NCBI GenBank assembly: GCA_016788885.1
Contig: JAEURX010000045.1
Coordinates: 1 to 32,904 of the forward strand
Reading direction: 5' to 3'
Origin: Nitrospira sp.
GTDB lineage: Bacteria > Nitrospirota > Nitrospiria > Nitrospirales > Nitrospiraceae
DNA length: 32,904 nucleotides
The position numbers and the translations under genes were made by a program. The notes beneath the pieces are model-generated. The model worked only from the letters and a program-made list of their open reading frames with translations. It did no database searches and was not told the origin of the DNA. Positions 8,171 to 16,581 of the stretch are shown piece by piece. Position 1 is the stretch's first letter. Each line of letters begins with the position of its first letter.

Positions 8171-11100
8171 ACCCCTCGCGACTGTTCATCGTACGGCCGG
8201 TCGCGACGGTCCTGACGATGATCGCCATTCTGCTGGCTGGAGCGCTGGCGTATCGCCACCTGCCTGTATCCGCGCTTCCTCAAGTCGACTATCCCACGAT
8301 TCAAGTGTTGACGTTTTATCCCGGAGCCGGGCCGGACGTGATGACCTCCTCCATTACGGCCCCGCTCGAACGGCAGTTCGGACAAATGCCCGGGCTCAAC
8401 CAGATGACCTCGATGAGCTCCGGGGGCAGTTCGGTCGTCACCCTGCAATTCAGTCTCGACATCGATTTGGACGTGGCCGAGCAGGAAGTGCAGGCGGCCA
8501 TGAATTCGGCGGCCACCTTCCTGCCTCGCGATCTTCCCGCGCCGCCCGTCTATAACAAGGTGAATCCCGCAGATGCGCCGATCCTCACATTGGCGTTGAC
8601 GTCAGCCACCCTGCCCCTGTCGCAGGTCCGCGACTTTGCCGAAACCCGGTTTGCGCAAAAGATTTCCCAATTGTCCGGCGTGGGTCTGGTGAGCATCAGC
8701 GGGGGGCAACGTCCGGCCGTGCGCATCCAGGCCAATCCACGTGCGTTGGCCGCCTACGGCTTGACGCTGGAAGATCTTCGCGTCGTGGTGGCGGCTGCCA
8801 ATGTCAACCAGGCCAAAGGCGGTTTCGATGGGCCGCGCCGCGCGTCGATCATCAACGCCACGGATCAGTTATTCGCCGGCAAGGACTACAAGGCGTTGAT
8901 CGTGGCCTATCGCAATGGCGCTCCGGTTCGGTTGTCGGAAGTCGCTGAGGTCATCGACGATGTCGAAAACACCAAGCAGGCGGCCTGGATGAACGAGACG
9001 CCGGCGGTGATCGTCAACATTCAGCGCCAGCCGGGGACGAATGTCATCGAGGTAGTCGACCGGGTGAAGAAGTTGCTGCCGCAACTACAGAGCACGTTGC
9101 CGTCGTCAGTGCAGGTGTCCGTGCTGACTGACCGCACGACCTCGATTCGCGCCACGGTTCGAGATGTGCAGTTTGAGTTGGTGTTGGCGGTGGCCCTCGT
9201 GATCCTGGTGATTTTTTTGTTTCTGCGGACCTTGCCTGCCACGGTAATTCCGGCGGTGGCGGTGCCCCTGTCCCTCGTCGGAACCTTCGGGGTCATGTAT
9301 CTCATGGGCTTCAGCCTGAACAATCTGACCTTGATGGCGCTGACGATCTCTACGGGCTTCGTGGTCGACGATGCCATCGTGATGATCGAGAACATTGCGC
9401 GGTATCTCGAACGGGGAGACTCGCCCTTTCAGGCCGCTCTCAAAGGTTCGAAGCAAATCGCCTTCACCATCCTGTCGTTGACGGTGTCCCTGATTGCTGT
9501 GCTGATTCCCTTGATATTCATGGGCGATGTGGTGGGACGGTTGTTCCGCGAATTCGCTGTGACGCTGAGCATCACCATTCTCATTTCGGCCGTGGTGTCG
9601 CTCACCTTGACCCCGATGATGTGCGCCCGACTCTTACGAGAGCGGCGGGAGGAACAGCCTGGCCCATTGTCGCGGGTATCGCAGCGGGTGTTGGATCGCA
9701 TCATCGCGGGATATGGACGAAGTCTGCAGTGGGTGTTGCAGCGTCAGCAGGCGACGCTGGTCGTGACGGTCGCCACGCTCGTGGTCACCGTCGTGCTGTT
9801 CGTCCTGATTCCCAAGGGGTTTTTTCCGCTTCAGGACACCGGCGTGATCCTCGGCATTACAGAGGGACCGCAAGCGGTGTCGTTCGGCACGATGGCGGAA
9901 CGGCAGCAGGCTTTGGCTCGCGTCATCCTTGAGGAGCCGGCCGTGGAAAGCCTCACTTCGTTTATCGGTGTGGATGGCACGAATACGACACTCAACAGCG
10001 GGCGCATCTACATCAACCTGAAGCCGCTGGGAGATCGATTGGCCGGCGCCGGCGACATCATCCGCCGGCTGGAATCACGTGTGGTCGACGTAGACGGCAT
10101 CACCTTACACATGCAGCCGGTGCAAGACCTCACGGTAGAAGATCGGGTGAGCCGGACGCAGTTTCAATATACGCTGGAAGATGCGGATCCGGAGGAATTG
10201 AACCGCTGGGCCCCGAAACTCTTGGAAAGTTTGCAACTGCGGCCGGAGCTGCGTGATGTCAGCAGCGATCAGCTGAACCAAGGACTAGCCTCGCTCGTGG
10301 AGATCGACCGCAATACGGCTTCGCGTATGGGCATCACGCCGCAACTCATCACCGATACGTTGTACGACGCGTTCGGCCAGCGGCAGGTCTCCACCATGTT
10401 TACGCAATTGAATCAGTATCGCGTCATTCTGGAGGTCATGCCGGAATTTCAGAAGGGGCCAGAGGCGCTGCAGGCTCTGGAGGTGCGCGGGACAGGCGGC
10501 TCCGTGCCACTAAACGTCTTTACCCGTGTCACGGACACCACGGTCCCTCTTGTCATCAGCCGGCAGGGACAGTTTCCCGCGGTGACGATCTCATTCAACC
10601 TGGCGCCGAATGGCTCTCTCGGCGAGGCGGTGGAGGCGATCCGACATGTCACGCAGGAAGTGGGCCTTCCTGCCAGTATCCGCGGGAGTTTCCAGGGCGC
10701 GGCGCAGGCTTTTCAAAATTCGCTGGAGCATGAACCGTTGCTGATCCTGGCCGCCTTGATCACGGTCTATATCGTGCTCGGTATTTTGTACGAGAGCTAT
10801 ATTCATCCACTGACGATCCTCTCGACCCTGCCGTCCGCCGGCGTAGGCGCCCTGTTGGCCCTCATGCTGCTTCGTATGGAATTCAGTATCATCGCATTGA
10901 TCGGCATCATTCTGCTGATCGGGATCGTGAAGAAGAATGCCATCATGATGATCGATTTTGCCTTGGATGCCGAACGCACTGAGGGGAAGCGGCCGGAGCA
11001 GGCCATTTATGAAGCCGGGCTGCTGCGTTTTCGTCCCATCATGATGACGACCCTGGCTGCGCTGTTCGGAGCGTTGCCGCTTGCCATGGGGGCGGGCGTC

Positions 11101-11280
11101 GGCTCGGAGTTACGTCGTCCGCTCGGTATTGCGATCGTCGGCGGACTGGTCTTGAGCCAGCTGTTGACGCTGTACACCACTCCGGTGGTGTATCTTGCTT
11201 TGGATCGACTGGCCGCCCGCTTCCGCCGAAGTCCTGAGCCGGTGTCGGTAGGGGAAGCCGTGCCGATAGGTCCACCATGA
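8167..11280 (+). CDS. mdtB: RND multidrug efflux transporter, MdtB-like
   Basis: A 1037-residue inner-membrane RND permease of the HAE1 family, highly similar by recall to E. coli MdtB from the first residues ([28 protein letters not shown], then [16 protein letters not shown]). It has the expected twelve membrane spans in two halves. The proton-relay aspartates are present at 401-402 (GFVVDDAIV), as is the relay lysine region ([15 protein letters not shown], Lys922-Lys923). It starts with GTG at 8167, overlapping the mdtA stop, and its stop overlaps the mdtC start as ATGA. It works as a heteromultimer with MdtC in E. coli, where the pump exports bile salts, novobiocin and related compounds; the substrate here is unknown. 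Confidence 0.95.
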   Translation: MNPSRLFIVRPVATVLTMIAILLAGALAYRHLPVSALPQVDYPTIQVLTFYPGAGPDVMTSSITAPLERQFGQMPGLNQMTSMSSGGSSVVTLQFSLDIDLDVAEQEVQAAMNSAATFLPRDLPAPPVYNKVNPADAPILTLALTSATLPLSQVRDFAETRFAQKISQLSGVGLVSISGGQRPAVRIQANPRALAAYGLTLEDLRVVVAAANVNQAKGGFDGPRRASIINATDQLFAGKDYKALIVAYRNGAPVRLSEVAEVIDDVENTKQAAWMNETPAVIVNIQRQPGTNVIEVVDRVKKLLPQLQSTLPSSVQVSVLTDRTTSIRATVRDVQFELVLAVALVILVIFLFLRTLPATVIPAVAVPLSLVGTFGVMYLMGFSLNNLTLMALTISTGFVVDDAIVMIENIARYLERGDSPFQAALKGSKQIAFTILSLTVSLIAVLIPLIFMGDVVGRLFREFAVTLSITILISAVVSLTLTPMMCARLLRERREEQPGPLSRVSQRVLDRIIAGYGRSLQWVLQRQQATLVVTVATLVVTVVLFVLIPKGFFPLQDTGVILGITEGPQAVSFGTMAERQQALARVILEEPAVESLTSFIGVDGTNTTLNSGRIYINLKPLGDRLAGAGDIIRRLESRVVDVDGITLHMQPVQDLTVEDRVSRTQFQYTLEDADPEELNRWAPKLLESLQLRPELRDVSSDQLNQGLASLVEIDRNTASRMGITPQLITDTLYDAFGQRQVSTMFTQLNQYRVILEVMPEFQKGPEALQALEVRGTGGSVPLNVFTRVTDTTVPLVISRQGQFPAVTISFNLAPNGSLGEAVEAIRHVTQEVGLPASIRGSFQGAAQAFQNSLEHEPLLILAALITVYIVLGILYESYIHPLTILSTLPSAGVGALLALMLLRMEFSIIALIGIILLIGIVKKNAIMMIDFALDAERTEGKRPEQAIYEAGLLRFRPIMMTTLAALFGALPLAMGAGVGSELRRPLGIAIVGGLVLSQLLTLYTTPVVYLALDRLAARFRRSPEPVSVGEAVPIGPP

Positions 11281-14200
11281 ATATTTCGGCTCCTTTCGTG
11301 CGGCGCCCTGTCGCGACCACCTTGCTGACGATCGGCGCGACCCTGGTCGGGCTCGTGGCGTTTCCCTTTTTGCCGGTGGCCTCGCTGCCGCAGGTCGAGT
11401 TTCCTACCATCAACGTGTCGGCATCGTTACCGGGGGCAAGTCCCGAGACGATGGCATCGTCCGTGGCGGCTCCCTTAGAGCGTCAGTTCACTCGCATCGC
11501 CGGCGTCACGGAAATGACCTCCTCCAGTACGATCGGCGGAACCAACGTCACCCTTCAGTTTGAGCTCAACCGGGATATCGACGGCGCCGCGCGGGATGTG
11601 CAAGCCGCGATCAATGCGGCTCGTGCCGATCTTCCCAGTAATCTGCCGACGGCCCCCAAGTACAGCAAGGTCAATCCTGCCGACGGCCCCATTCTGATTT
11701 TGGCTATCACCTCTGACCTCGTCACTCGTGGGCAAATGTACGATGCGGCGTCGAGCATCCTGCAGCAGAAACTTTCGCAGGTGGAAGGCGTGGGGCAGGT
11801 GGCTGTGGGCGGAGGGTCATTGCCGGCGGTCCGTGTGGATCTCAATCCCACCGCCTTGAACAAGTACGGCATCGGGTTGGGAGAGGTGCGCCAGATTCTG
11901 AACAGTACCAATGTGAACCGTCCGAAAGGGCAACTGACCGCGGACGATCATACATGGGAAATCAGGACCAATGATCAGCTCCACAAAGCCGAGGACTATC
12001 TGCCGTTGATCGTGGCGTATCGAAACGGGCGCGCCGTGCAGTTGTCCGATGTGGCGGCGGTGGAGTCGTCGGTCGAGGATTTGCGAACCATGGGGGTCGC
12101 GAACGGCACGCCGGCCGTCTTGGTGATCATCTATCGGCAGGCTGGCGCGAACATCATTGAAACCGTGGATCGTCTTCGCGCGCGCCTGCCTCAGCTGGAA
12201 GCGTCCCTTCCGGGTAGTATGTCCTTGTCCATCGTGATGGATCGGACGCCCGTCATTCGCGCGTCGTTGCATGATGTCGAACGGACCCTCGCCATTTCCG
12301 TCGCCCTCGTGATTCTCGTGGTGTTCGCGTTTCTCCGCGATGTGCGGGCCACCTTGATTCCGGCCGTGGCCGTTCCCGTGTCGCTGATCTCTACGTTCGG
12401 TGTCATGTACGTGCTGGGTTATAGCCTTGATAATTTGTCGCTCATGGCGCTCACGATTGCGACGGGGTTTGTGGTAGACGACGCGATCGTCGTGCTGGAA
12501 AATATCACACGCTATCGCGAACAGGGCGTACCGCCCCTGGAGGCGGCCCTGCGAGGCGCAAGGGATATCGCCTTCACGGTCGTCTCGATGACCCTCTCGC
12601 TGGTGGCAGTATTCATCCCGATTTTTCTGATGGGCGGGATGCTCGGCCGGCTGTTTCGTGAATTCGCCGTCACCTTATCTGTGGCGATTCTGGTGTCGCT
12701 GCTCATATCACTCACGACGATTCCCATGCTGTGCGCGCGTGTCCTGAAGTCGGGTGTTGTCCATTCGCATGGCTGGTGGTATCGGATAAGCGAACGGGGG
12801 TTCCGCGTTATGTTGCGTGGCTACGCTACCAGCCTGACCTGGGTCCTCCGGCATCCACATATGATGTTGGCGGTGACGTTAGCCACCATGGCGCTCACGG
12901 TGTATCTTTACATTCTCGTGCCAAAAGGATTTTTCCCCCAGCAGGATACCGGTCGGCTGTTCGGCAATATCCAAGCGGCGCAGGATATCTCGTTTCAAGC
13001 GATGCGGCAGAAACTCACCGAAGTCGTAGAGATCATCAAGAGCGATCCGGCCGTCTCCAGCATCACGGGCTTCACAGGCGGCGGGGGCCATGCCGGCACG
13101 ACCAATACGGGACGGATGTTCATCGCCCTCAAGCCGCTTGAAGAACGCGGCCTCAGTTCCGACGAGGTGATTGGCCGGCTGCGTCCAAAACTGGCGAAGG
13201 TGCCGGGCGCTCCAACCTATCTGCAAGCTATTCAGGATCTGCGGATCGGTGGCCGGGCCAGTAGCGCGCAATATCAATATACGCTGCAGAGCATGGATCT
13301 TGCTGAACTTAACACCTGGGCGCCGAAGGTGGAGGCGAAATTGCGGACGCTTCCGGAGGTTGTGGATGTGAACAGCGATCAGCAGGATCGGGGGCAACAA
13401 TCCCTTGTCGTGTTCGATCGGACGACTGCGTCCCGGCTCGGGTTGAGTCCCCAACTCATCGACGATACATTGTATGACGCCTTTGGTCAGCGGCAGGTGT
13501 CGATCATGTATACTCCGCTGAATCAATACCACGTGGTGATGGAAGTTGCTCCGCAATACTGGCAGAACCCGTCCGCGTTACATGAAATTTATGTTCGATC
13601 CCCAAGCGGTGCTCAGGTGCCGTTGAGCGCGGTGACGCGGTACGAGCCGGCCAATACCATTTTGTCCGTCAACCATCAGGGACAATTTCCCGCGGTGACG
13701 CTGTCGTTCAATATGGCTGCTGGCGTGTCGTTAGGGGAGGCTGTGCTGGCTGTGGATGCAGCCATGCGCGACATCGGTTTGCCGGCGAGCGTGCGCGGGA
13801 CATTTCAGGGAACGGCCAAGGCGTTCCAATCCTCTGTAGAGAATCAACCTTGGTTGATTCTGGCGGCGCTGGTTACAGTGTACATCGTGCTGGGGATTCT
13901 CTATGAGAGTTACATTCATCCTGTCACGATTCTCTCCACCTTGCCTTCCGCCGGGGTAGGAGCCTTGTTGGCATTGCTGCTGTTCAAATCGGAACTGAGC
14001 ATGATCGCCTTGATTGGGATTATGCTGCTGATCGGCATTGTGAAGAAAAATGCCATCATGATGATCGATTTTGCTTTGCAGAGTGAACGGATAGGAGAAG
14101 GGAAAACTCCACAGGCAGCGATTTACGAAGCCTGCCTGCTGCGGTTCCGGCCGATCATGATGACCACGGCGGCAGCCCTCCTCGGTGCATTGCCCCTGGC

Positions 14201-14378
14201 CGTAGGTATGGGGGTGGGATCGGAACTGCGGCGCCCGCTCGGCATCGCCATCGTGGGCGGTCTGTTGGTGAGTCAGGTCCTCACGCTCTACACGACTCCT
14301 GTCATGTATCTGCTTCTCGACCGTCTACGACTTCGATGGGTTCGGGCTCGAGAGGCCTCCCCGCATCCCGCCGCCTAG
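11277..14378 (+). CDS. mdtC: RND multidrug efflux transporter, MdtC-like
   Basis: A 1033-residue second RND permease, paralogous to but distinct from the preceding one. It matches MdtC features: [35 protein letters not shown] near the N terminus, the substitution pattern [23 protein letters not shown], proton-relay Asp401-Asp402 ([14 protein letters not shown]) and Lys923-Lys924 ([15 protein letters not shown]). In E. coli the MdtB2C heterotrimer is the working pump. The start overlaps the mdtB stop by four bases, so the three pump genes are translationally coupled. No TolC-type channel or BaeSR two-component pair follows, unlike enterobacteria; control appears to come from the ECF unit at the operon head. 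Confidence 0.95.
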   Translation: MNISAPFVRRPVATTLLTIGATLVGLVAFPFLPVASLPQVEFPTINVSASLPGASPETMASSVAAPLERQFTRIAGVTEMTSSSTIGGTNVTLQFELNRDIDGAARDVQAAINAARADLPSNLPTAPKYSKVNPADGPILILAITSDLVTRGQMYDAASSILQQKLSQVEGVGQVAVGGGSLPAVRVDLNPTALNKYGIGLGEVRQILNSTNVNRPKGQLTADDHTWEIRTNDQLHKAEDYLPLIVAYRNGRAVQLSDVAAVESSVEDLRTMGVANGTPAVLVIIYRQAGANIIETVDRLRARLPQLEASLPGSMSLSIVMDRTPVIRASLHDVERTLAISVALVILVVFAFLRDVRATLIPAVAVPVSLISTFGVMYVLGYSLDNLSLMALTIATGFVVDDAIVVLENITRYREQGVPPLEAALRGARDIAFTVVSMTLSLVAVFIPIFLMGGMLGRLFREFAVTLSVAILVSLLISLTTIPMLCARVLKSGVVHSHGWWYRISERGFRVMLRGYATSLTWVLRHPHMMLAVTLATMALTVYLYILVPKGFFPQQDTGRLFGNIQAAQDISFQAMRQKLTEVVEIIKSDPAVSSITGFTGGGGHAGTTNTGRMFIALKPLEERGLSSDEVIGRLRPKLAKVPGAPTYLQAIQDLRIGGRASSAQYQYTLQSMDLAELNTWAPKVEAKLRTLPEVVDVNSDQQDRGQQSLVVFDRTTASRLGLSPQLIDDTLYDAFGQRQVSIMYTPLNQYHVVMEVAPQYWQNPSALHEIYVRSPSGAQVPLSAVTRYEPANTILSVNHQGQFPAVTLSFNMAAGVSLGEAVLAVDAAMRDIGLPASVRGTFQGTAKAFQSSVENQPWLILAALVTVYIVLGILYESYIHPVTILSTLPSAGVGALLALLLFKSELSMIALIGIMLLIGIVKKNAIMMIDFALQSERIGEGKTPQAAIYEACLLRFRPIMMTTAAALLGALPLAVGMGVGSELRRPLGIAIVGGLLVSQVLTLYTTPVMYLLLDRLRLRWVRAREASPHPAA

Positions 14379-14430
14379 AGACTCGCATTCAATACACACA
14401 TACTCCGCCTCGTTTGTGACGATATGCGCA

Positions 14431-14471
14431 TTGACAACTGTTTCCCCATCATGATATTGAGAATTGCTATC
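14431..14471 (+). promoter_or_regulatory. Promoter with overlapping Fur-like box
   Basis: A perfect -35 TTGACA (14431-14436) is followed after 16 bases by a -10-like GATATT (14453-14458, 4 of 6 to TATAAT). The -10 is overlaid by GATATTGAGAATTGCTATC (14453-14471), which matches the classical Fur 19-mer GATAATGATAATCATTATC at 14 of 19 positions, including both outer GATA/TATC ends. The region is AT-richer than its surroundings. It lies upstream of tonB and an iron-type receptor operon, so iron repression is a natural reading. Confidence 0.6.
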
Positions 14472-14613
14472 AAGAATTGTGGAGGAAGCCTCTAATAAGT
14501 TTTAGTCAATGACGCGGATCGTGAATCGAGTTCACGCAACATTCGAATAAGGCCAGCGGCCCCATGCGGTCAGAGCCCAAAGTTGTCTCACGACAGCTTT
14601 GGGCTTTTTGTTT
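14465..14613 (+). ncRNA. Candidate Fur-controlled small RNA or attenuated tonB leader
   Basis: Transcription from the promoter at 14431-14458 would start near 14465 and run into a strong intrinsic terminator ending near 14610, about 50 bases before tonB. The roughly 148-base product has no ORF of note and contains successive hairpins: GAGG/CCTC (14482-14492), CGTGAA/TTCACG (14520-14536), GGCC/GGCC (14551-14561) and the terminator. This is either an iron-regulated small RNA or a leader that attenuates tonB. Boundaries are estimated, and no similarity to a named RNA family was seen. Confidence 0.35.
14574..14613 (+). terminator. Strong intrinsic terminator upstream of tonB
   Basis: AGCCCAAAG (14574-14582) pairs with CTTTGGGCT (14597-14605), and TGTC/GACA continues the stem inwards with one T-G wobble, giving a 14-pair stem with a 4-base TCAC loop. 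It is followed by TTTTGTTTTTT. It could end transcripts from the efflux operon (stop at 14378) or those starting at the Fur-type promoter at 14431. Confidence 0.85.
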
Positions 14614-14660
14614 TTTGTCGCCCGGTTTCAGGGTGTTGTCGGAAGAGGGAGGTCGAAAAA

Positions 14661-15701
14661 ATGTCGGAAGCCGCACTGACGGCAAATATCGCCCATATAC
14701 AAGGAGCTCGCAGTGGAGGGTGGCTGATTTCATTGGTACTGCATGGCGGACTTGTCGCTCTCGCGATGCAGACTGTGATGGAGGTCAAGCCGCATCTTCA
14801 AACGGAGACCTTTCGATGGGATGTGGCATTGCACCAGGCGCCGACACCGAGTCCTGTTGCTGCTGAGGCGCTTCCTACACAAGAGTCGGTTCCAAGACGG
14901 ACAGAGCCCACGAAACCAGTGTCTTCGTCCGTCTCGAGTCCTTCGCGAGCGCCGGTTCCCAAGGTCGTGGAGCGGACGGCAATCGTTCAAACGGTTCAGG
15001 CTACGCAAGTCACCCCGCGAGTAGTCGAACGCTCCGCCCCTCAGGAGCGCCAGTCGGTCGTGACAGAGGTACAACCGGTTACCTCGCGACCGGTTGAGAC
15101 AGTAGTGGCCCATGCGCAGGAGATCCTGCAACAGACAAACCAGGACGCTGTTCAGGCCGTCGAAGCGCAATCGGTGACAGCACAGTTGTCTGAAACGATG
15201 ATTCAGCAGTCAGCCGTTCCCGTCGAAACCCTGGCGACCGAGGTGGAACAGCCCGCTATCGTCGCACAAGAGGTAGTTCAGACTGAGTCCTCCGTCGCTA
15301 CTGCAACGGTTTCACTCAATGGGCCGCAGGACGCGGTTGTGTCGGAGCCAATCGTCACGCACCAGAGTGCAGTTGTCCATCGTGAGGTGCGTGAGACGGC
15401 GTCGGCGCAGGCAGACCTTGGTTGGTTAGCGGAGTCCCTGTGGACGCGGATCGAGCAATTGAAGCGGTATCCCAGGCAGGCGCGAGCGCGTCGGTGGGAA
15501 GGCAAGGTGGTGTTGGAAGCGGTGATCCGTCATGACGGAACGATTCTCGAATGTTTGGTCGCCGAAAGTTCCGGCCACGGCTTGCTGGATCAAGATGCCA
15601 TCTCGGTGTTGAGGAAAGCTTCTCCGCTTGCCCTGAAACACCCGCTGGGGAAAGAGCAAATCACTATTCTGGTGCCGATCGCCTATCGGCTCGAGGGGTA
15701 A
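14661..15701 (+). CDS. tonB: Energy transducer TonB
   Basis: A 346-residue TonB protein. An N-terminal transmembrane anchor (about residues 20-37, GGWLISLVLHGGLVALAM) is followed by a long Pro/Val/Glu/Thr-rich periplasmic spacer. The C-terminal TonB domain lies at about 260-346 (WTRIEQLKRYPRQARARRWEGKVVLEAVIRHDG, then ESSGHGLLDQDAISVLRKASPL). It transmits proton-motive force, via ExbB-ExbD, to outer-membrane receptors; no exbB/exbD is in the window. ATG 14661 is chosen because GAGGGAGG (14645-14652) lies eight bases before it; the frame is open back to 14583 but that part overlaps the terminator. The likely client receptor is encoded at 16582. Confidence 0.9.
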   Translation: MSEAALTANIAHIQGARSGGWLISLVLHGGLVALAMQTVMEVKPHLQTETFRWDVALHQAPTPSPVAAEALPTQESVPRRTEPTKPVSSSVSSPSRAPVPKVVERTAIVQTVQATQVTPRVVERSAPQERQSVVTEVQPVTSRPVETVVAHAQEILQQTNQDAVQAVEAQSVTAQLSETMIQQSAVPVETLATEVEQPAIVAQEVVQTESSVATATVSLNGPQDAVVSEPIVTHQSAVVHREVRETASAQADLGWLAESLWTRIEQLKRYPRQARARRWEGKVVLEAVIRHDGTILECLVAESSGHGLLDQDAISVLRKASPLALKHPLGKEQITILVPIAYRLEG

Positions 15702-15741
15702 GGAGCGGCAAGTCATCTTACGCGATCAAAGGAGTTTCGTC

Positions 15742-16200
15742 ATGAGCGATGTCATGCAGAATGTGCGGAAGAGAGTAGTCGAGGCGGTCCTGTGCAGCGC
15801 GTGCCTCTTGTGGTTGGGGGCGGGGCCGGTCCTGGCTCAACCGAAAGGTGACAAGGTGTTTCAGGCGGTGGCGACCGATGCAAAGGGCGTCGAGACCGAG
15901 GTGCACGGCGTCATCTTCTACTGGGAAGAAAAAATAAGCGAAACATCGTTTGTGCCGCATGAGCTGAAGGAAGTGCCGGTCAAACGCGGAACCGCGACGG
16001 TCAAGATCAAGTTCGATGTCATCAAGACGATCGACGTGAAACCGTCCGGGAATGGGACGCCGCCCGCTGTGTCCATTACGTTGAGCGACGGAAAAGCGGG
16101 AGAGTTTACCCTGGCCATAGCCGGAAGCTTTAAAGGGCAATCGGATTTTGGCGAAGTCGAATTGCCGGCAGTTGACCTCAAACGCATTGCGTTCAAATAA
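15742..16200 (+). CDS. Exported protein of the tonB operon, unknown function
   Basis: A 152-residue secreted protein. The signal peptide spans about residues 1-32 (CSACLLWLGAGPVLAQ). The mature domain is beta-rich and reads as one small sandwich (VFQAVATDAKGVETEVHGVIFYWEEK, then FGEVELPAVDLKRIAFK). No family is recognised. The start has AAAGGAG ten bases upstream; an in-frame ATG four codons on is less well placed. It lies 41 bases after tonB and 54 bases before a Com-like zinc finger, so it is probably in the tonB transcription unit. By position it may help metal or siderophore uptake, but nothing in the sequence shows that. Confidence 0.8.
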   Translation: MSDVMQNVRKRVVEAVLCSACLLWLGAGPVLAQPKGDKVFQAVATDAKGVETEVHGVIFYWEEKISETSFVPHELKEVPVKRGTATVKIKFDVIKTIDVKPSGNGTPPAVSITLSDGKAGEFTLAIAGSFKGQSDFGEVELPAVDLKRIAFK

Positions 16201-16253
16201 ATTTCACGAGTAATCGAGCGGCGGCAGAGAGGCCGTCGAGCGGAGGAACTGGC

Positions 16254-16442
16254 ATGACGAACAGCACGAAGCGCGACACGGCTCGGATTTTAGCTTGCGA
16301 CGATGTGCGTTGCCGGTGTGGACAGCTTGTCGCGCGATGGGCGGAACAGGGCATCGAAATCAAGTGCAAGCGGTGCCGGCGTCTCGTCACGATTGCCTTT
16401 AACGCGATCGGAGGGAGGCCGCCGGCGATGCTTGCGAACTAA
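16254..16442 (+). CDS. Com-like small zinc-finger protein
   Basis: A 62-residue protein containing DVRCRCGQLVARWAEQGIEIK and CKRC, that is Cys20-x-Cys22-G with Cys38-x2-Cys41, around the 'R..G.GIEIKC.RC' core typical of the Com family. Phage Mu Com is a zinc-binding translational activator that binds mom mRNA; bacterial relatives are annotated as Com-family regulators but their targets are mostly unknown. GGAGG about six bases upstream supports the start. It is the last gene before the terminator at 16493 and directly precedes the TonB-dependent receptor. A role in controlling translation of neighbouring mRNAs is possible but unproven. Confidence 0.75.
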   Translation: MTNSTKRDTARILACDDVRCRCGQLVARWAEQGIEIKCKRCRRLVTIAFNAIGGRPPAMLAN

Positions 16443-16492
16443 CTATTTCCGAGCGACGTCAAGGTAGAGGCCAAAGGACCGTGCGTGTCCAG

Positions 16493-16528
16493 AGCCCAAG
16501 ACCATCAACATGGTCTTGGGCTTTTTAT
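16493..16528 (+). terminator. Intrinsic terminator after the Com-like gene
   Basis: A perfect 13-bp stem: AGCCCAAGACCAT (16493-16505) pairs with ATGGTCTTGGGCT (16510-16522), with a CAAC tetraloop and a following TTTTATTG. It ends the tonB transcription unit. Its outer stem (AGAGCCCAA ... TTGGGCTTTTT) is shared with the terminator at 14574. No convincing promoter was seen in the 54 bases between it and the receptor gene. Confidence 0.85.
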
Positions 16529-16581
16529 TGTGTGGTGATGCGTTGTGAGTATCCGTGAATGAATAAGGAGAACAACTAATC

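Noticed and set aside
16529-16581. Fur box or promoter directly before the TonB-dependent receptor
   Set aside because: No stretch matches the Fur 19-mer well and no -35/-10 pair with good spacing was found; the receptor may rely on read-through or a promoter I cannot recognise.
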